DNA of 64,000 nt. It comes from Chromobacterium sinusclupearum. GTDB lineage: Bacteria > Pseudomonadota > Gammaproteobacteria > Burkholderiales > Chromobacteriaceae. Below the pieces are notes generated by a model, which saw nothing but the letters and a program-made list of their open reading frames with translations, had not been told where the DNA came from and ran no database searches. Both the position numbers and the translations under genes were made by a program. Within the stretch, counting starts at the first letter, position 1. Each line of letters opens with the position of its first letter. The stretch is taken from the NCBI RefSeq assembly GCF_002902845.1, contig NZ_PPTF01000098.1:80507-144506 (forward strand), in the 5' to 3' direction. This document shows, one piece after another, positions 9,693-18,024 of the stretch.

Positions 9693-10991
9693 CTAGACAA
9701 GCGATATGCCACGATGCTTGTGCAACATCTTTAGCAAATAGCATACCTTTTGTTCCGCCAGCGGATCATCCATTGCCTCCACCAACTGATTTACATCGAC
9801 CATTTTTTGATTGTTGATTCGATCAACAATCTGGTCTAATCCTTGGAAATTGCGCAAAGTAACCTTTGTTCCCCGGACAAACAGGTCAAAATGGCCTAAC
9901 TCCTCAGCTTCCCTGCAGACTATTTTATAGGGTAAGTCAGCATACACTCGGTCTCCCCGTTTGATGTCGACATCCTTGGATCTTGGAATTGGACGGTTCC
10001 TGAACCCGGCGTTACTGAATAAGGAATAGCGAAAATCTTTATAGATGCTACCAAGCAAAGACTTGATTCCAACATCCCCGCCACCAGGCAGATCAAACAA
10101 TGATAGAATCGGCTCCACCGTGCTGATATCGTCAACAGGTTTTTTATCTGGCTTCAACATTACTCGAGAGTTTTTCAAATAATTTGACCTGAATCGTTCG
10201 AGTAATTGGTTGGCAAAATCATAGTCACAACGATTGAAAAACCAGCAAGCAATCCCAATTGACAATTCATTTTGCATGCCGAGATGGTATTTATTTTCCG
10301 GCATGAAATAGAACTCACCCTCACCAAAAGTATGCTTAGTTGCATGGGGCAGATGCTTTTCAATATTCATATTATTGAAGCGATTCTCTTCCGGCCCAGT
10401 CTTATAGTCATCATCTTCCCAAACATACATGGTCTTGGGACCCGGTCCAAGATGGAAGTGCAAAACGCTCTTACCAGCAAAATCACGATGAATCCCCAGC
10501 GGGGTCATATCGTAGTTTCCAACAAAGATCGTATACAGAATCCCCTCTGTCGGCATGCCTATTTTCTTCAAAATAGGCTCCAACATTAATGCGGTAGCCT
10601 GCGATAGCTCCTCGCTGAACTTCTCCCCTCGATTTAAAATAACCCCGAATTTTTTCTCCCCAAATGCCCGGCTTACCCACTCCTCGGCATCTTCATCAGG
10701 CCTAGGGTGACGTGAGAAATGATCCTCAAGGTCTAATACTTGCTTACCATCAATCCACAATCGGTATCCATATTTTTCCTTATGAACACACCCAACCTCG
10801 GCTAATATGTCCAAGATATACCGTCGTAAAATTCGCGTCTGCTCCCGACTGAGAGATGTCGGGAGTATAGCCGGTATCGTCATGTTCTTGGTTTTCGTCA
10901 AAAACCCATCCCACCACTCATTATTGAATTGATTCTGAAGTTGCTCCAAATCAATCCCTACAGCAGGATTATTAATTACGACTCGCTCCAT
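9693..10991 (-). CDS. JmjC/cupin-type Fe(II) oxygenase of the peptide cluster (second copy)
   Basis: A 432-residue protein, paralogous to its upstream neighbour. Visible is a double-stranded beta-helix signature: GIHRDFAGKSVLHFHLGPG, in which H168 and D170 form the HxD half of an iron-binding facial triad, and a distal H236 in NKYHLGM. This layout is known from JmjC/ribosomal-oxygenase and related 2-oxoglutarate enzymes that hydroxylate protein side chains. The last 90 residues look like a winged-helix domain, as in ribosomal oxygenases. Its start overlaps the stop of the first copy (TAATG), with GGGGAG upstream. Placement behind a double-glycine precursor implies the precursor as substrate; that is inference. 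The exact family name is uncertain. Confidence 0.72.
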   Translation of the reverse strand: MERVVINNPAVGIDLEQLQNQFNNEWWDGFLTKTKNMTIPAILPTSLSREQTRILRRYILDILAEVGCVHKEKYGYRLWIDGKQVLDLEDHFSRHPRPDEDAEEWVSRAFGEKKFGVILNRGEKFSEELSQATALMLEPILKKIGMPTEGILYTIFVGNYDMTPLGIHRDFAGKSVLHFHLGPGPKTMYVWEDDDYKTGPEENRFNNMNIEKHLPHATKHTFGEGEFYFMPENKYHLGMQNELSIGIACWFFNRCDYDFANQLLERFRSNYLKNSRVMLKPDKKPVDDISTVEPILSLFDLPGGGDVGIKSLLGSIYKDFRYSLFSNAGFRNRPIPRSKDVDIKRGDRVYADLPYKIVCREAEELGHFDLFVRGTKVTLRNFQGLDQIVDRINNQKMVDVNQLVEAMDDPLAEQKVCYLLKMLHKHRGISLV

Positions 10992-12307
10992 TACACTTCA
11001 CTCCCCATGATTTCATTTTGATGAGCTAGATGGCTAACATTCACTACTTTCACAATACCATGGTATACATGCAGCTCAGACAAGAAATGCAAGCCAACCT
11101 TCTCGCTCCACTGCGGGTCTAACAGCTTCAACAAATAACTAACTTTATGCTCACGCCCATCATTCAGCGCCTTGATCAACTCAAGCAAGCATGCATGATA
11201 TTTAATCTCGAATTTATGCCCTCGCACATAAATCATCACTTTCTCCATGCCATCTATTCTTCGCGTCAGAATACGGTATGGACTTTCAATTTTGACAACA
11301 TCCAGAGGAGAGAATACTTCTCGAGTTTTATTTGCAAAAGGAGGATTCCGATACCCAGCATTGCTGAAAATCTCCAGCCGCCAATCCTGATATGCCTTTT
11401 TAATCAATTCTTGAAGCGTCAAGTTTTTATATTCTTGTGGCAATTCGCAGGCTGGGAAAATATCATCTATATGACTATCATCTTGGGGAGGGCGGAGATC
11501 ATGATCAATAGCATCTTTACCTGACAGGTTGATCTGCTTGTGCACATGATTCAATAACTCTTGGGTAAACCTTCCATTGGTGTGGGTGTACTGCCACACC
11601 GTTATGGCAATGGAGAGTTCTTTTTGAGCCCCAATATGGAATGTGCCTTCCGGCATGAAAAATAAGTCACCAGACTGTATATGGTAGCTCTGCGCATAAG
11701 GCTCTAAATCATTAAAATTCCCCTTGCGCAGCCCTCCCTCAGTTGTCAACTTACCGTATTCATCCTTATCCCACACATACATGGTTTTTTCACCAGGCCC
11801 AACATGTAAGTGCAAGACATTTTCACCGCGATAATCTTGGTGTATCCCAAGCGGAGTCTTGTCGTAATTTCCGACAAAGATTGAAAATTGAATCCCATCG
11901 CGAGGAAGTCCAATTTTGTCAAACAAGGGCTTCATCAAAACAGCAACGTCTTTTGAAAATTTCTGATCAAACTTTTCCCCGGAGTTTATTATTACCCCAA
12001 ACTTCTTATCATTAAATACTCGCTCGCACCATTGAACAACACACTCTCCATCTAGCGGTGGATTATCATAGATATCCTCTATCTCAGATGAGCCTAGTTG
12101 GTGGCCCTCCAGATAGACTCGAAAACCATATTGAGAAGAGCGTAGTTTAGCAATGGCAGAAATAATGTTTGCAACAGCGTGCCGGTATGAAACTATTTTC
12201 TCTGCATCTAGAGGCTTACAAAAAACCGCTGGAACGCTAAGTTTTTTAGTAACATGAATGAATTCATCCCACCATTCATTGCTAAAGACAATCGGCTGAT
12301 TTTCCAT
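10991..12307 (-). CDS. JmjC/cupin-type Fe(II) oxygenase of the peptide cluster (first copy)
   Basis: A 438-residue paralogue of the downstream gene; both share SNEWWDxF near the N-terminus, GExFxxxxS, FVGNYDxTPLGIH and a C-terminal winged-helix-like tail. The candidate metal ligands are H156 and D158 (GIHQDYRGENVLHLHVGPG) and H224 (EGTFHIGA). The arginine/lysine that would hold 2-oxoglutarate is not certain from sequence. The ATG at 12307 was chosen because AGGG lies six bases upstream and both paralogues align from here; ATGs at 12313 and 12337 are alternatives. It lies 161 bp downstream of the precursor stop, beyond a hairpin that could lower its expression relative to the peptide. Probable function: hydroxylation of the precursor core. 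Confidence 0.72.
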   Translation of the reverse strand: MENQPIVFSNEWWDEFIHVTKKLSVPAVFCKPLDAEKIVSYRHAVANIISAIAKLRSSQYGFRVYLEGHQLGSSEIEDIYDNPPLDGECVVQWCERVFNDKKFGVIINSGEKFDQKFSKDVAVLMKPLFDKIGLPRDGIQFSIFVGNYDKTPLGIHQDYRGENVLHLHVGPGEKTMYVWDKDEYGKLTTEGGLRKGNFNDLEPYAQSYHIQSGDLFFMPEGTFHIGAQKELSIAITVWQYTHTNGRFTQELLNHVHKQINLSGKDAIDHDLRPPQDDSHIDDIFPACELPQEYKNLTLQELIKKAYQDWRLEIFSNAGYRNPPFANKTREVFSPLDVVKIESPYRILTRRIDGMEKVMIYVRGHKFEIKYHACLLELIKALNDGREHKVSYLLKLLDPQWSEKVGLHFLSELHVYHGIVKVVNVSHLAHQNEIMGSEV

Positions 12308-12386
12308 TTGCATCCCTGAGATTACCACCAACACCATAAAACCCGAGCACGCCTAAATACTTTTAGTCGCTACTAAAAACATGAAA

Positions 12387-12416
12387 GGGCCTAACTTCTG
12401 AATAGATGTTAGGCCC
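12387..12416 (-). terminator. intercistronic hairpin / partial terminator after the precursor gene
   Basis: Perfect 9-bp inverted repeat GGGCCTAAC (12387-12395) and GTTAGGCCC (12408-12416) with a 12-nt loop. On the minus strand it is followed by TTTCATGTTTTT, a weak U-tract, so it is likely leaky. A second small palindrome, TTTTAGT/ACTAAAA, lies at 12361-12378. Such hairpins between a peptide precursor and its enzymes commonly keep the peptide in excess. Confidence 0.65.
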
Positions 12417-12468
12417 CTCCAAGCAAGTCATGCGCAGAGCATATCCCTACGCAATCATTGGTCCAACC

Positions 12469-12633
12469 TTATTCAGCAACGACATTTGCATGAATATGAG
12501 TGCTGCCAGAATCTACGTGAACAGCGCCACCAGAAACAGAAACTTCTTCCAGCGGAGACAGAACCGAAATGCCCAGAACATCAGCGATTTCTTGATCTTG
12601 TGCGAATTGTTGCGCTTGCTTTTCGTTTTGCAT
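12469..12633 (-). CDS. double-glycine leader RiPP/bacteriocin precursor peptide
   Basis: A 54-codon gene. The protein starts MQNEKQAQQFAQDQEIADVL, runs through a Leu/Val/Glu-rich stretch and reaches the processing motif EEVSVSGG at residues 29-36. That is the pattern recognised by C39 peptidases, and a C39 exporter is encoded 1.8 kb away. Cleavage after Gly36 would release the 18-residue core AVHVDSGSTHIHANVVAE, which has three His, one Asp, one Asn, two Ser and one Thr and no Cys. AAGGAG lies seven bases before the ATG, and a near-consensus promoter lies upstream. No lanthionine, thioether or thiazole chemistry can apply without Cys. The neighbouring oxygenases suggest Asp/Asn/His hydroxylation (inference). 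Confidence 0.8.
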   Translation of the reverse strand: MQNEKQAQQFAQDQEIADVLGISVLSPLEEVSVSGGAVHVDSGSTHIHANVVAE

Positions 12634-13075
12634 TTTATTTCTCCTTGACTTGATGTGATATGACCAAAATAAATGGTCGCTACTCTATTTTCACTAAATG
12701 AAGTGCCTATCACTCCAGACTGCATTACCCACATGGGTAGCGCTGGAAATGACATAATCATATTATGACTTTGACATTTGACTGTCAACGGCGAAACTTG
12801 TCATTTTTTTATTTATCATAAAATAGCGATTAAATTGCAATTAAAAGTTATAACAAACATTATTGTAGCTTTAACTTATGATTTATTAGCACCAAAATAC
12901 TTAATTAAATTCTACTCTACAGCACTTTTGCAATGCTGATTTACAAATAATCTCTTTTCAATACAATGGCTTACCATGCGCCTCAAAGCGGATACTGCTT
13001 CGTACAACTATCTTTCTTGAAAAAAATGTTGCCAGGATAGAGAATGATTCCAATGACATACAAATTAAGACTACC
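12634..13075. other. AT-rich divergent control region of the peptide cluster
   Basis: A 442-bp spacer between the precursor gene and the HlyD gene. It is much more AT-rich than the flanking chromosome. It holds the precursor promoter at 12760-12788, a TACCC/GGGTA mini-hairpin near 12726-12739 in the precursor leader, and AT-rich DNA at 12800-12920 that probably supplies the exporter promoter. I see no further gene in it. Confidence 0.5.
12760..12788 (-). promoter_or_regulatory. sigma-70 promoter of the precursor operon, with operator-like repeat
   Basis: Reading the minus strand, TTGACA (12788-12783), a 17-nt spacer and TAATAT (12765-12760) form a near-consensus promoter. It would start transcription about 120 nt before the precursor ATG. 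The -35 is one arm of an inverted repeat TTGACA-GTCAAA-TGTCAA, a possible repressor site. Confidence 0.7.
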
Positions 13076-14320
13076 ATGCAATCTCTGTTCCGCCCTCAAG
13101 CCTTATCCCACGCGACTGTTAGCCAATATGGGAATATTATTTTATTGCGGTCAACTAGTCTTGCCTGGCTAACCGCAACGTTTTTCTTACTCTCCATTTC
13201 CATCATTCTTCTCTTTTCTTTCGCGAGTTACACTAGAAAAGAGCAAGTTAATGGCGTCCTAATGCCACTCCAAGGGTTGATTCGGCTTCAGTCACTACAA
13301 CCTGGCATCGTAATCGCGGTAAAAGCAAAAGAAGGACAACAGGTACATACAGGCGATGTACTGTTTGTTCTGGCGAATGAGCGGGTCAGCGCAACACACG
13401 GCGATACTGCTAGCACAATTAGCGCCCTGCTGCAGGCGAGACGTGACAGCCTGCAAAATGAAACGGGACTGCTGCATCATCAAATGGAACAGAAAATCAA
13501 TGCTCAGCAACGCAGACTGAAAGATCTCGGCAGCGAAATCCAGCGTATCGATGAGCAAGTGATGCTGCAAAAAGGCCGCATCAAACTAGCGGAGCAGGCT
13601 GTTGAGCGAAATGACAAGTTGCTATCATCGCACTTTATTTCTGCGGCGGCCTTGCAAGACAAGCAAGCGGAGCTGATAGACCAGCAAGCCAAGCTTGCCG
13701 ACCTTCAGCGCGCCAAGGCATCGACAGAAAACGACCGGGATACTGCGGCGCAAGATTTGAATGATTTGCGCTTCCAGATACGTCGCGACGAGGCTGCCGC
13801 CCAGCGCAATGTCGACGCAGCCGAACAAGACCTCACCGAAAACGAAGCTAAACGCACGACGCTGATCCGCGCCACGCAGGCCGGCATCGTCAGCGGCATC
13901 GCCACGCAGGCAGGGCAAACCGTATCGAGCAGCATGTCCTTGGCTAATCTGTCTCCTATCGGCTCACCGCTCGAAGCGGAACTATATGCGCCTTCACGCG
14001 CCGCGGGTTTCGCCAAACCAGGCCAAATCGTGCAAATCCGCTATCAAGCCTACCCTTTTCAGAAGTTCGGCCAGTTTCAAGGTGTGATCCGGGAGGTGTC
14101 GCATAGCCCCATGACCAAGGATGAGCTACCCATGGGCAGCAATGCGACTGAGCCGCTCTATCGAATACGCGTCCGGCTACAAAACCAATCGGTGAAAACC
14201 TATGGCCAGCAACAACCCCTAAAAGCAGGTATGGCACTGGATGCAAGCATACTACTAGAGCAGCGCAAGCTGTATGAGTGGGTGTTGGAGCCTCTGTTCA
14301 GCATCAGCGGAAAGGTTTGA
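13076..14320 (+). CDS. HlyD/CvaA-family membrane fusion protein for peptide export
   Basis: A 414-residue periplasmic adaptor. One membrane anchor spans about residues 28-52. A biotinyl-lipoyl half (IVIAVKAKEGQQVHTGDVLF) and a long coiled coil (about 110-250, rich in Gln/Glu/Arg) follow. The second lipoyl half is RTTLIRATQAGIVSGIATQAGQTV, and then comes the beta-barrel segment. This is the CvaA/LetM type that joins a C39 ABC exporter to an outer-membrane TolC channel. No tolC is present here, so a housekeeping TolC must be used. The ATG at 13076 has no good ribosome-binding site, so the start is tentative. It overlaps nothing and ends 1 bp before the exporter gene. Confidence 0.87.
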   Translation: MQSLFRPQALSHATVSQYGNIILLRSTSLAWLTATFFLLSISIILLFSFASYTRKEQVNGVLMPLQGLIRLQSLQPGIVIAVKAKEGQQVHTGDVLFVLANERVSATHGDTASTISALLQARRDSLQNETGLLHHQMEQKINAQQRRLKDLGSEIQRIDEQVMLQKGRIKLAEQAVERNDKLLSSHFISAAALQDKQAELIDQQAKLADLQRAKASTENDRDTAAQDLNDLRFQIRRDEAAAQRNVDAAEQDLTENEAKRTTLIRATQAGIVSGIATQAGQTVSSSMSLANLSPIGSPLEAELYAPSRAAGFAKPGQIVQIRYQAYPFQKFGQFQGVIREVSHSPMTKDELPMGSNATEPLYRIRVRLQNQSVKTYGQQQPLKAGMALDASILLEQRKLYEWVLEPLFSISGKV

Positions 14321-14321
14321 T

Positions 14322-16499
14322 ATGGCCCTACAGCACCCAGTGCTCCAATTTTTCAGCCGACGCCGTCTCCCCCTACTGCTGCAAACTGAAGCGGCAGAAT
14401 GCGGACTGGCCTGTCTTGCCATGATCGCCAGCTATTGGGGACACCATATCGATCTGACCAATATGCGTCGCCGCTTCGCCGTTTCGCGCAAGGGCACGAC
14501 GCTGAAAAGTCTGATCGGCATGGCTCAGGGTTTGGGCCTACAAACCCGGCCATTGAAGCTTGACATGCCATTCTTGCCACAGTTGAAGCTGCCCTGCGTG
14601 CTGCACTGGGATATGAATCACTTCGTGGTGTTGAAGCGCGTCACCGCCAAGCACCTTATCATTCATGATCCAGCCGTCGGTGAAAGAAAACTGTCGCTGG
14701 AAGAAACCGCCAAACACTTCACCGGCGTCGCGCTGGAGTTGGCTCCGGGGCACGAGTTCACGCCGATGGAGGAAAGACAGCACGTGAGTTTGCTCGCGCT
14801 GATGGGCCGAGTCGACGGCTTGGGGCGTGGCGTGACACAGCTGCTATTGCTAGGGCTGGCGCTGCAGGTATGCGTGTTGGCGGCACCCTTCTATCTGCAA
14901 TGGGTGGTGGATGAGGCCTTGCTGGCAGCGGATCGCAATTTGATCACGGTGCTCGGTATCGGCTTCCTGCTACTGGTGCTGCTGCAATCCGCGATTGAAG
15001 CCGTCCGATCTTGGGCCACCACAGCCCTGGCCACTAGTCTCAATTTCCAATGGTTTGGCAACGCCTTCGCCCATTTGATGAAGTTGCCGCTCGCCTGGTT
15101 CGAGAAACGTCATCTAGGCGATATTGTCTCTCGCTTTGGCGCGATCCAAACCATACAACGCAGTCTGACCACCCAATTTGTCGGGGGCTCGATCGATGGC
15201 TTACTGGCGCTCGCTACGCTTGGCGTCATGCTGCTCTATAACGCCAAGTTGTCGGTCGTCAGCCTAATTGCCGTTTCCTTGTACACCATGCTTCGCTGGT
15301 CCATTTTCAGAGGCCTGCGCGAGGCCACGGCGGAGCAAATCATGCATGCCGCACGGCAAAATACCCATTTCATCGAGTCGGCGCGTGGCGCGCAAAGCAT
15401 TCGACTATTTGGCCGCCAGGAATCCCGCCGCATTTTGTGGATGAACATGCTGGCCGATCAGTTCAACGCCGACTTGACCATTGCTCGATTGACTATCTCT
15501 TTTCAAACAGTCAACTCCCTACTATTCAACGCGGAACGCGTCATTGTGGTATGGCTGGCCGCATTGGCCGTACTAGACCACCAGTTTTCCGTCGGCATGC
15601 TGATCGCCTTTCTGAGCTACAAAGACCAATTCAGCCAGCGCATCTCCTCCCTCATCGACAAGCTGTTCGAACTCCGTATGCTGCGTCTGCATGGCGAACG
15701 GCTGGCCGATATTTTGATGGCGACGCCAGAGCCCGAATACAGTGATGTGGAAGTCGACCCGGAACAGGTGCAGCCGGCGATAGAAATACGCAATGTCTCC
15801 TTCCGCTACTCCGACGGCGAGCCCTATGTACTGCAAGATCTCAATTTGATCGTGCCTGCCGGCCAATGCCTGGCCATCACCGGGGCCTCTGGTTGCGGCA
15901 AAACCACCTTGCTTAAATTGATGCTGGGCCTGCTGGAGCCCAGTGAAGGGGAGGTGCTGGTCGGTGGCATCCCGCTGAAACAGCTTGGCCTAGCCAATTA
16001 CCGCCAGCTGCTGGGCACGGTGATGCAGGACGATCAGCTATTCGCCGGTTCCATCGGCGACAATATCTGCTTCTTCGATCCCCAACCTGATGTGCGCCGC
16101 ATTTATCAATGCGCCAAGTTGGCCGCCATCCACGACGAAATCATCGCCATGCCTATGGCCTACAACACGCTGTGCGGCGACATCGGCTCAGGCTTGTCCG
16201 GCGGCCAGAAGCAGCGCATCCTGCTGGCGCGCGCGCTATACAAGCAGCCCAAGCTGCTAGTGCTGGATGAAGCCACCAGTCATCTAGATGTGTGGAACGA
16301 AAAACTGGTCAACGCCGCGGTGCGCGACATCGCCATGACGCGGCTGCTGGTGGCGCACCGGCCGGAAACCATCGCCATGGCCGAGCGCGTGGTGGTGCTG
16401 GAGCAGGGGAGAATCGTTCAAGATGCCCTCAATACTTCGACCGTTACAGACGCCGTACAGACCAAGCAAGAACATCCGCTGAACGCCTCAGTAAACTGA
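14322..16499 (+). CDS. C39 peptidase-containing ABC exporter (CvaB/RaxB type)
   Basis: A 725-residue fused protease and transporter that cuts double-glycine leaders and exports the peptide. The N-terminal C39 domain has the catalytic C27 (QTEAAECGLACLAM), H100 (DMNHFVVL) and D116 (IHDPAVG), all present, so cleavage should be active. The central membrane domain spans about residues 160-440. The C-terminal ATPase has Walker A GASGCGKTT (521-529), signature LSGGQKQR and Walker B LLVLDEATSHLD. The ATG at 14322 with GGAAAGG upstream was preferred over an earlier ATG inside the HlyD gene. Its closest known role is colicin V-type microcin export; the precursor at 12469-12633 is the obvious cargo. 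Confidence 0.92.
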   Translation: MALQHPVLQFFSRRRLPLLLQTEAAECGLACLAMIASYWGHHIDLTNMRRRFAVSRKGTTLKSLIGMAQGLGLQTRPLKLDMPFLPQLKLPCVLHWDMNHFVVLKRVTAKHLIIHDPAVGERKLSLEETAKHFTGVALELAPGHEFTPMEERQHVSLLALMGRVDGLGRGVTQLLLLGLALQVCVLAAPFYLQWVVDEALLAADRNLITVLGIGFLLLVLLQSAIEAVRSWATTALATSLNFQWFGNAFAHLMKLPLAWFEKRHLGDIVSRFGAIQTIQRSLTTQFVGGSIDGLLALATLGVMLLYNAKLSVVSLIAVSLYTMLRWSIFRGLREATAEQIMHAARQNTHFIESARGAQSIRLFGRQESRRILWMNMLADQFNADLTIARLTISFQTVNSLLFNAERVIVVWLAALAVLDHQFSVGMLIAFLSYKDQFSQRISSLIDKLFELRMLRLHGERLADILMATPEPEYSDVEVDPEQVQPAIEIRNVSFRYSDGEPYVLQDLNLIVPAGQCLAITGASGCGKTTLLKLMLGLLEPSEGEVLVGGIPLKQLGLANYRQLLGTVMQDDQLFAGSIGDNICFFDPQPDVRRIYQCAKLAAIHDEIIAMPMAYNTLCGDIGSGLSGGQKQRILLARALYKQPKLLVLDEATSHLDVWNEKLVNAAVRDIAMTRLLVAHRPETIAMAERVVVLEQGRIVQDALNTSTVTDAVQTKQEHPLNASVN

Positions 16500-16635
16500 G
16501 TTCCCTGCGCGCCCAGTCGATTGACGATAACTTTTCACAAAGACAAATTTTGAGCAGAGTAAACCCCGCGTAAAACCCCTCACGCCAGCCATCAGCAACG
16601 GTATGCTTGGGTCGGTTTGTATCCAATCGACATTG

Positions 16636-17433
16636 ATGATGACACCTCTTCGCCACTTATGCTGGGGCGACAGCGCCGCCGGCAACCTGAAGCAACGCAA
16701 CCGGCTGCTTGGCTTGTCCCAGCCGATCACCGCCATGATGGAAGACTTCCGCATTGGGGAGCTGGCCGACGCCGATGCGGCCATGCCGCGCCAGCGCATC
16801 GCCTGGCTCAAGCGCCTATGGGCCGCGCAGTGGTGGTATGAAGCGGAAGAGTACGAAACGCCGCTGCTGCTGCACCAGGCGGAGTGCCACGGCCAGTTGC
16901 TGGAGGCGCTGCAAGCGCCGGCGCCGCTGGTGATCTGGATAGGCAACAACGCGCACGACCGACTAATGCTGGCCATGGCCGCCAGCGTGGCCGCGCCCGC
17001 CACGCCGCTGCTGGCAGCGGACATCACGGGCCAGGTGGCTTTCCAGCATGAAGGGCATTACGCAGTGGCGATGTGCCCGCCGGAAGCCTTGTTGGATATC
17101 AAGCCGGTGGAGCTGGACCCCGCCGCGCGCGCCTCGCTGGCCACGCAATGGGCGCACTGGAAAACGCGCGAGGCCGGCTGGCGCGAAACCGCCTCGGACG
17201 GCGGCATCATCCAATACCCGCTGGACCATCTGGACCCGCTGCTGCTGGCCAGGCTTTCCCGCTCGCCTCAATCGGCCAGCCGCGTGGTGGGAGAGGTCAT
17301 GGGAACCCATTCTGGGCTGGTGCCGGACAATTTCCTGTTCTGGCGGCTGGATGCCCTGCGCCAGGCTGGTCAGGTGGTCTTTACCCCGGTTGACGGCCCC
17401 AAGCCGCAGTCGCCCCTCGTCGCCCTGGCTTGA
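16636..17433 (+). CDS. DUF1835/DUF3658-like protein
   Basis: About 265 residues of unknown function. The N-terminus MTPLRHLCWGDSAAGNLKQ matches the start of DUF1835 proteins (a conserved GDSAAG followed by a helix), and the C-terminal part (PLDHLDPLLLARL... ASRVVGEVMG) fits the partner domain DUF3658. Tryptophan-rich in the middle (AAQWWYEAEEYE). The true start is unclear: ATGs lie at 16603, 16636 and 16639 and none has a strong ribosome-binding site; 16636 begins the conserved part. It is high-GC like the core genome, so the peptide island ends before it. The family call is from memory of motifs and moderately sure. Confidence 0.65.
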   Translation: MMTPLRHLCWGDSAAGNLKQRNRLLGLSQPITAMMEDFRIGELADADAAMPRQRIAWLKRLWAAQWWYEAEEYETPLLLHQAECHGQLLEALQAPAPLVIWIGNNAHDRLMLAMAASVAAPATPLLAADITGQVAFQHEGHYAVAMCPPEALLDIKPVELDPAARASLATQWAHWKTREAGWRETASDGGIIQYPLDHLDPLLLARLSRSPQSASRVVGEVMGTHSGLVPDNFLFWRLDALRQAGQVVFTPVDGPKPQSPLVALA

Positions 17434-17466
17434 TCTAGACATTCCACGGAAAAGACCGACAGACAA

Positions 17467-18024
17467 TGGCGGAACGCCCTGCACAGCAGGGCTTCCGCCC
17501 TACGGGTCGATGCAAAAGCGCGAAGAAGGTCATGCCCAGCTCGGTAGGGCGGATGCCCCAACGGGGCGATCCGCCGCGCCCCGTCATGGTCAACAGCAGT
17601 GGAGCGCCCGGCCAGGCCGCGCTTCCGCCCTACGGGTCGATGCAAAAGCGGGAGAAGATCACGCCGAGTTCGGTAGGGCGGATGCCCCGTCGGGGCGATC
17701 CGCCGCGCTCCGTCATGGTCAACAGCAGTGGAGCGCCCGGCCTGGCCGGGCTTCCGCCCTACGGGTCGATGCAAAAACGCGAGAAGACACGCCGAGTTCG
17801 GTAGGGCGGATGCCCCGGTGGGGCGATCCGCCGCGCCCCGTCATGGTCAACAGCGGCGGAACGCCCGGCCTGGCCGGGCTTCCGCCCTACGGGTCGATGC
17901 AAAAGCGCGAAGAAGATCATGACCAGCTCGGTAGGGAGGATGCCCCGACGGGGCGATCAGCCGCGCTCCGTCATGGTCAACAGCGGCGGAACGCCCGGCT
18001 TGGCCGGGCTTCCGCCCTACGGCC
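17467..18024. repeat. tandem array of about 129-bp palindromic (BIME-like) repeats
   Basis: The segment GCTTCCGCCCTACGGGTCGA recurs at 17491, 17621, 17750 and 17878, and without its last bases at 18008, a period of 128-130 bp. Each unit carries two hairpins: a GGCGGAACGCCCGG/CCGGGCTTCCGCC pair and a GGCGGATGCCCC/GGGGCGATCCGCC pair. Frames through the array are open on both strands only because of high GC; no gene is supported. The array lies between convergent genes (DUF1835-like and mnmE) and could end transcription from both. Related hairpins occur at 62560-62660. Confidence 0.85.

Noticed and set aside
12406..12648. Plus-strand 80-residue frame over the peptide precursor
   Set aside because: The minus strand has promoter, ribosome-binding site, GG leader and a sensible product; the plus frame has none.
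17467..18024. CRISPR array
   Set aside because: Units are about 129 bp, repeated almost entirely and without unique spacers; no cas genes in the window.
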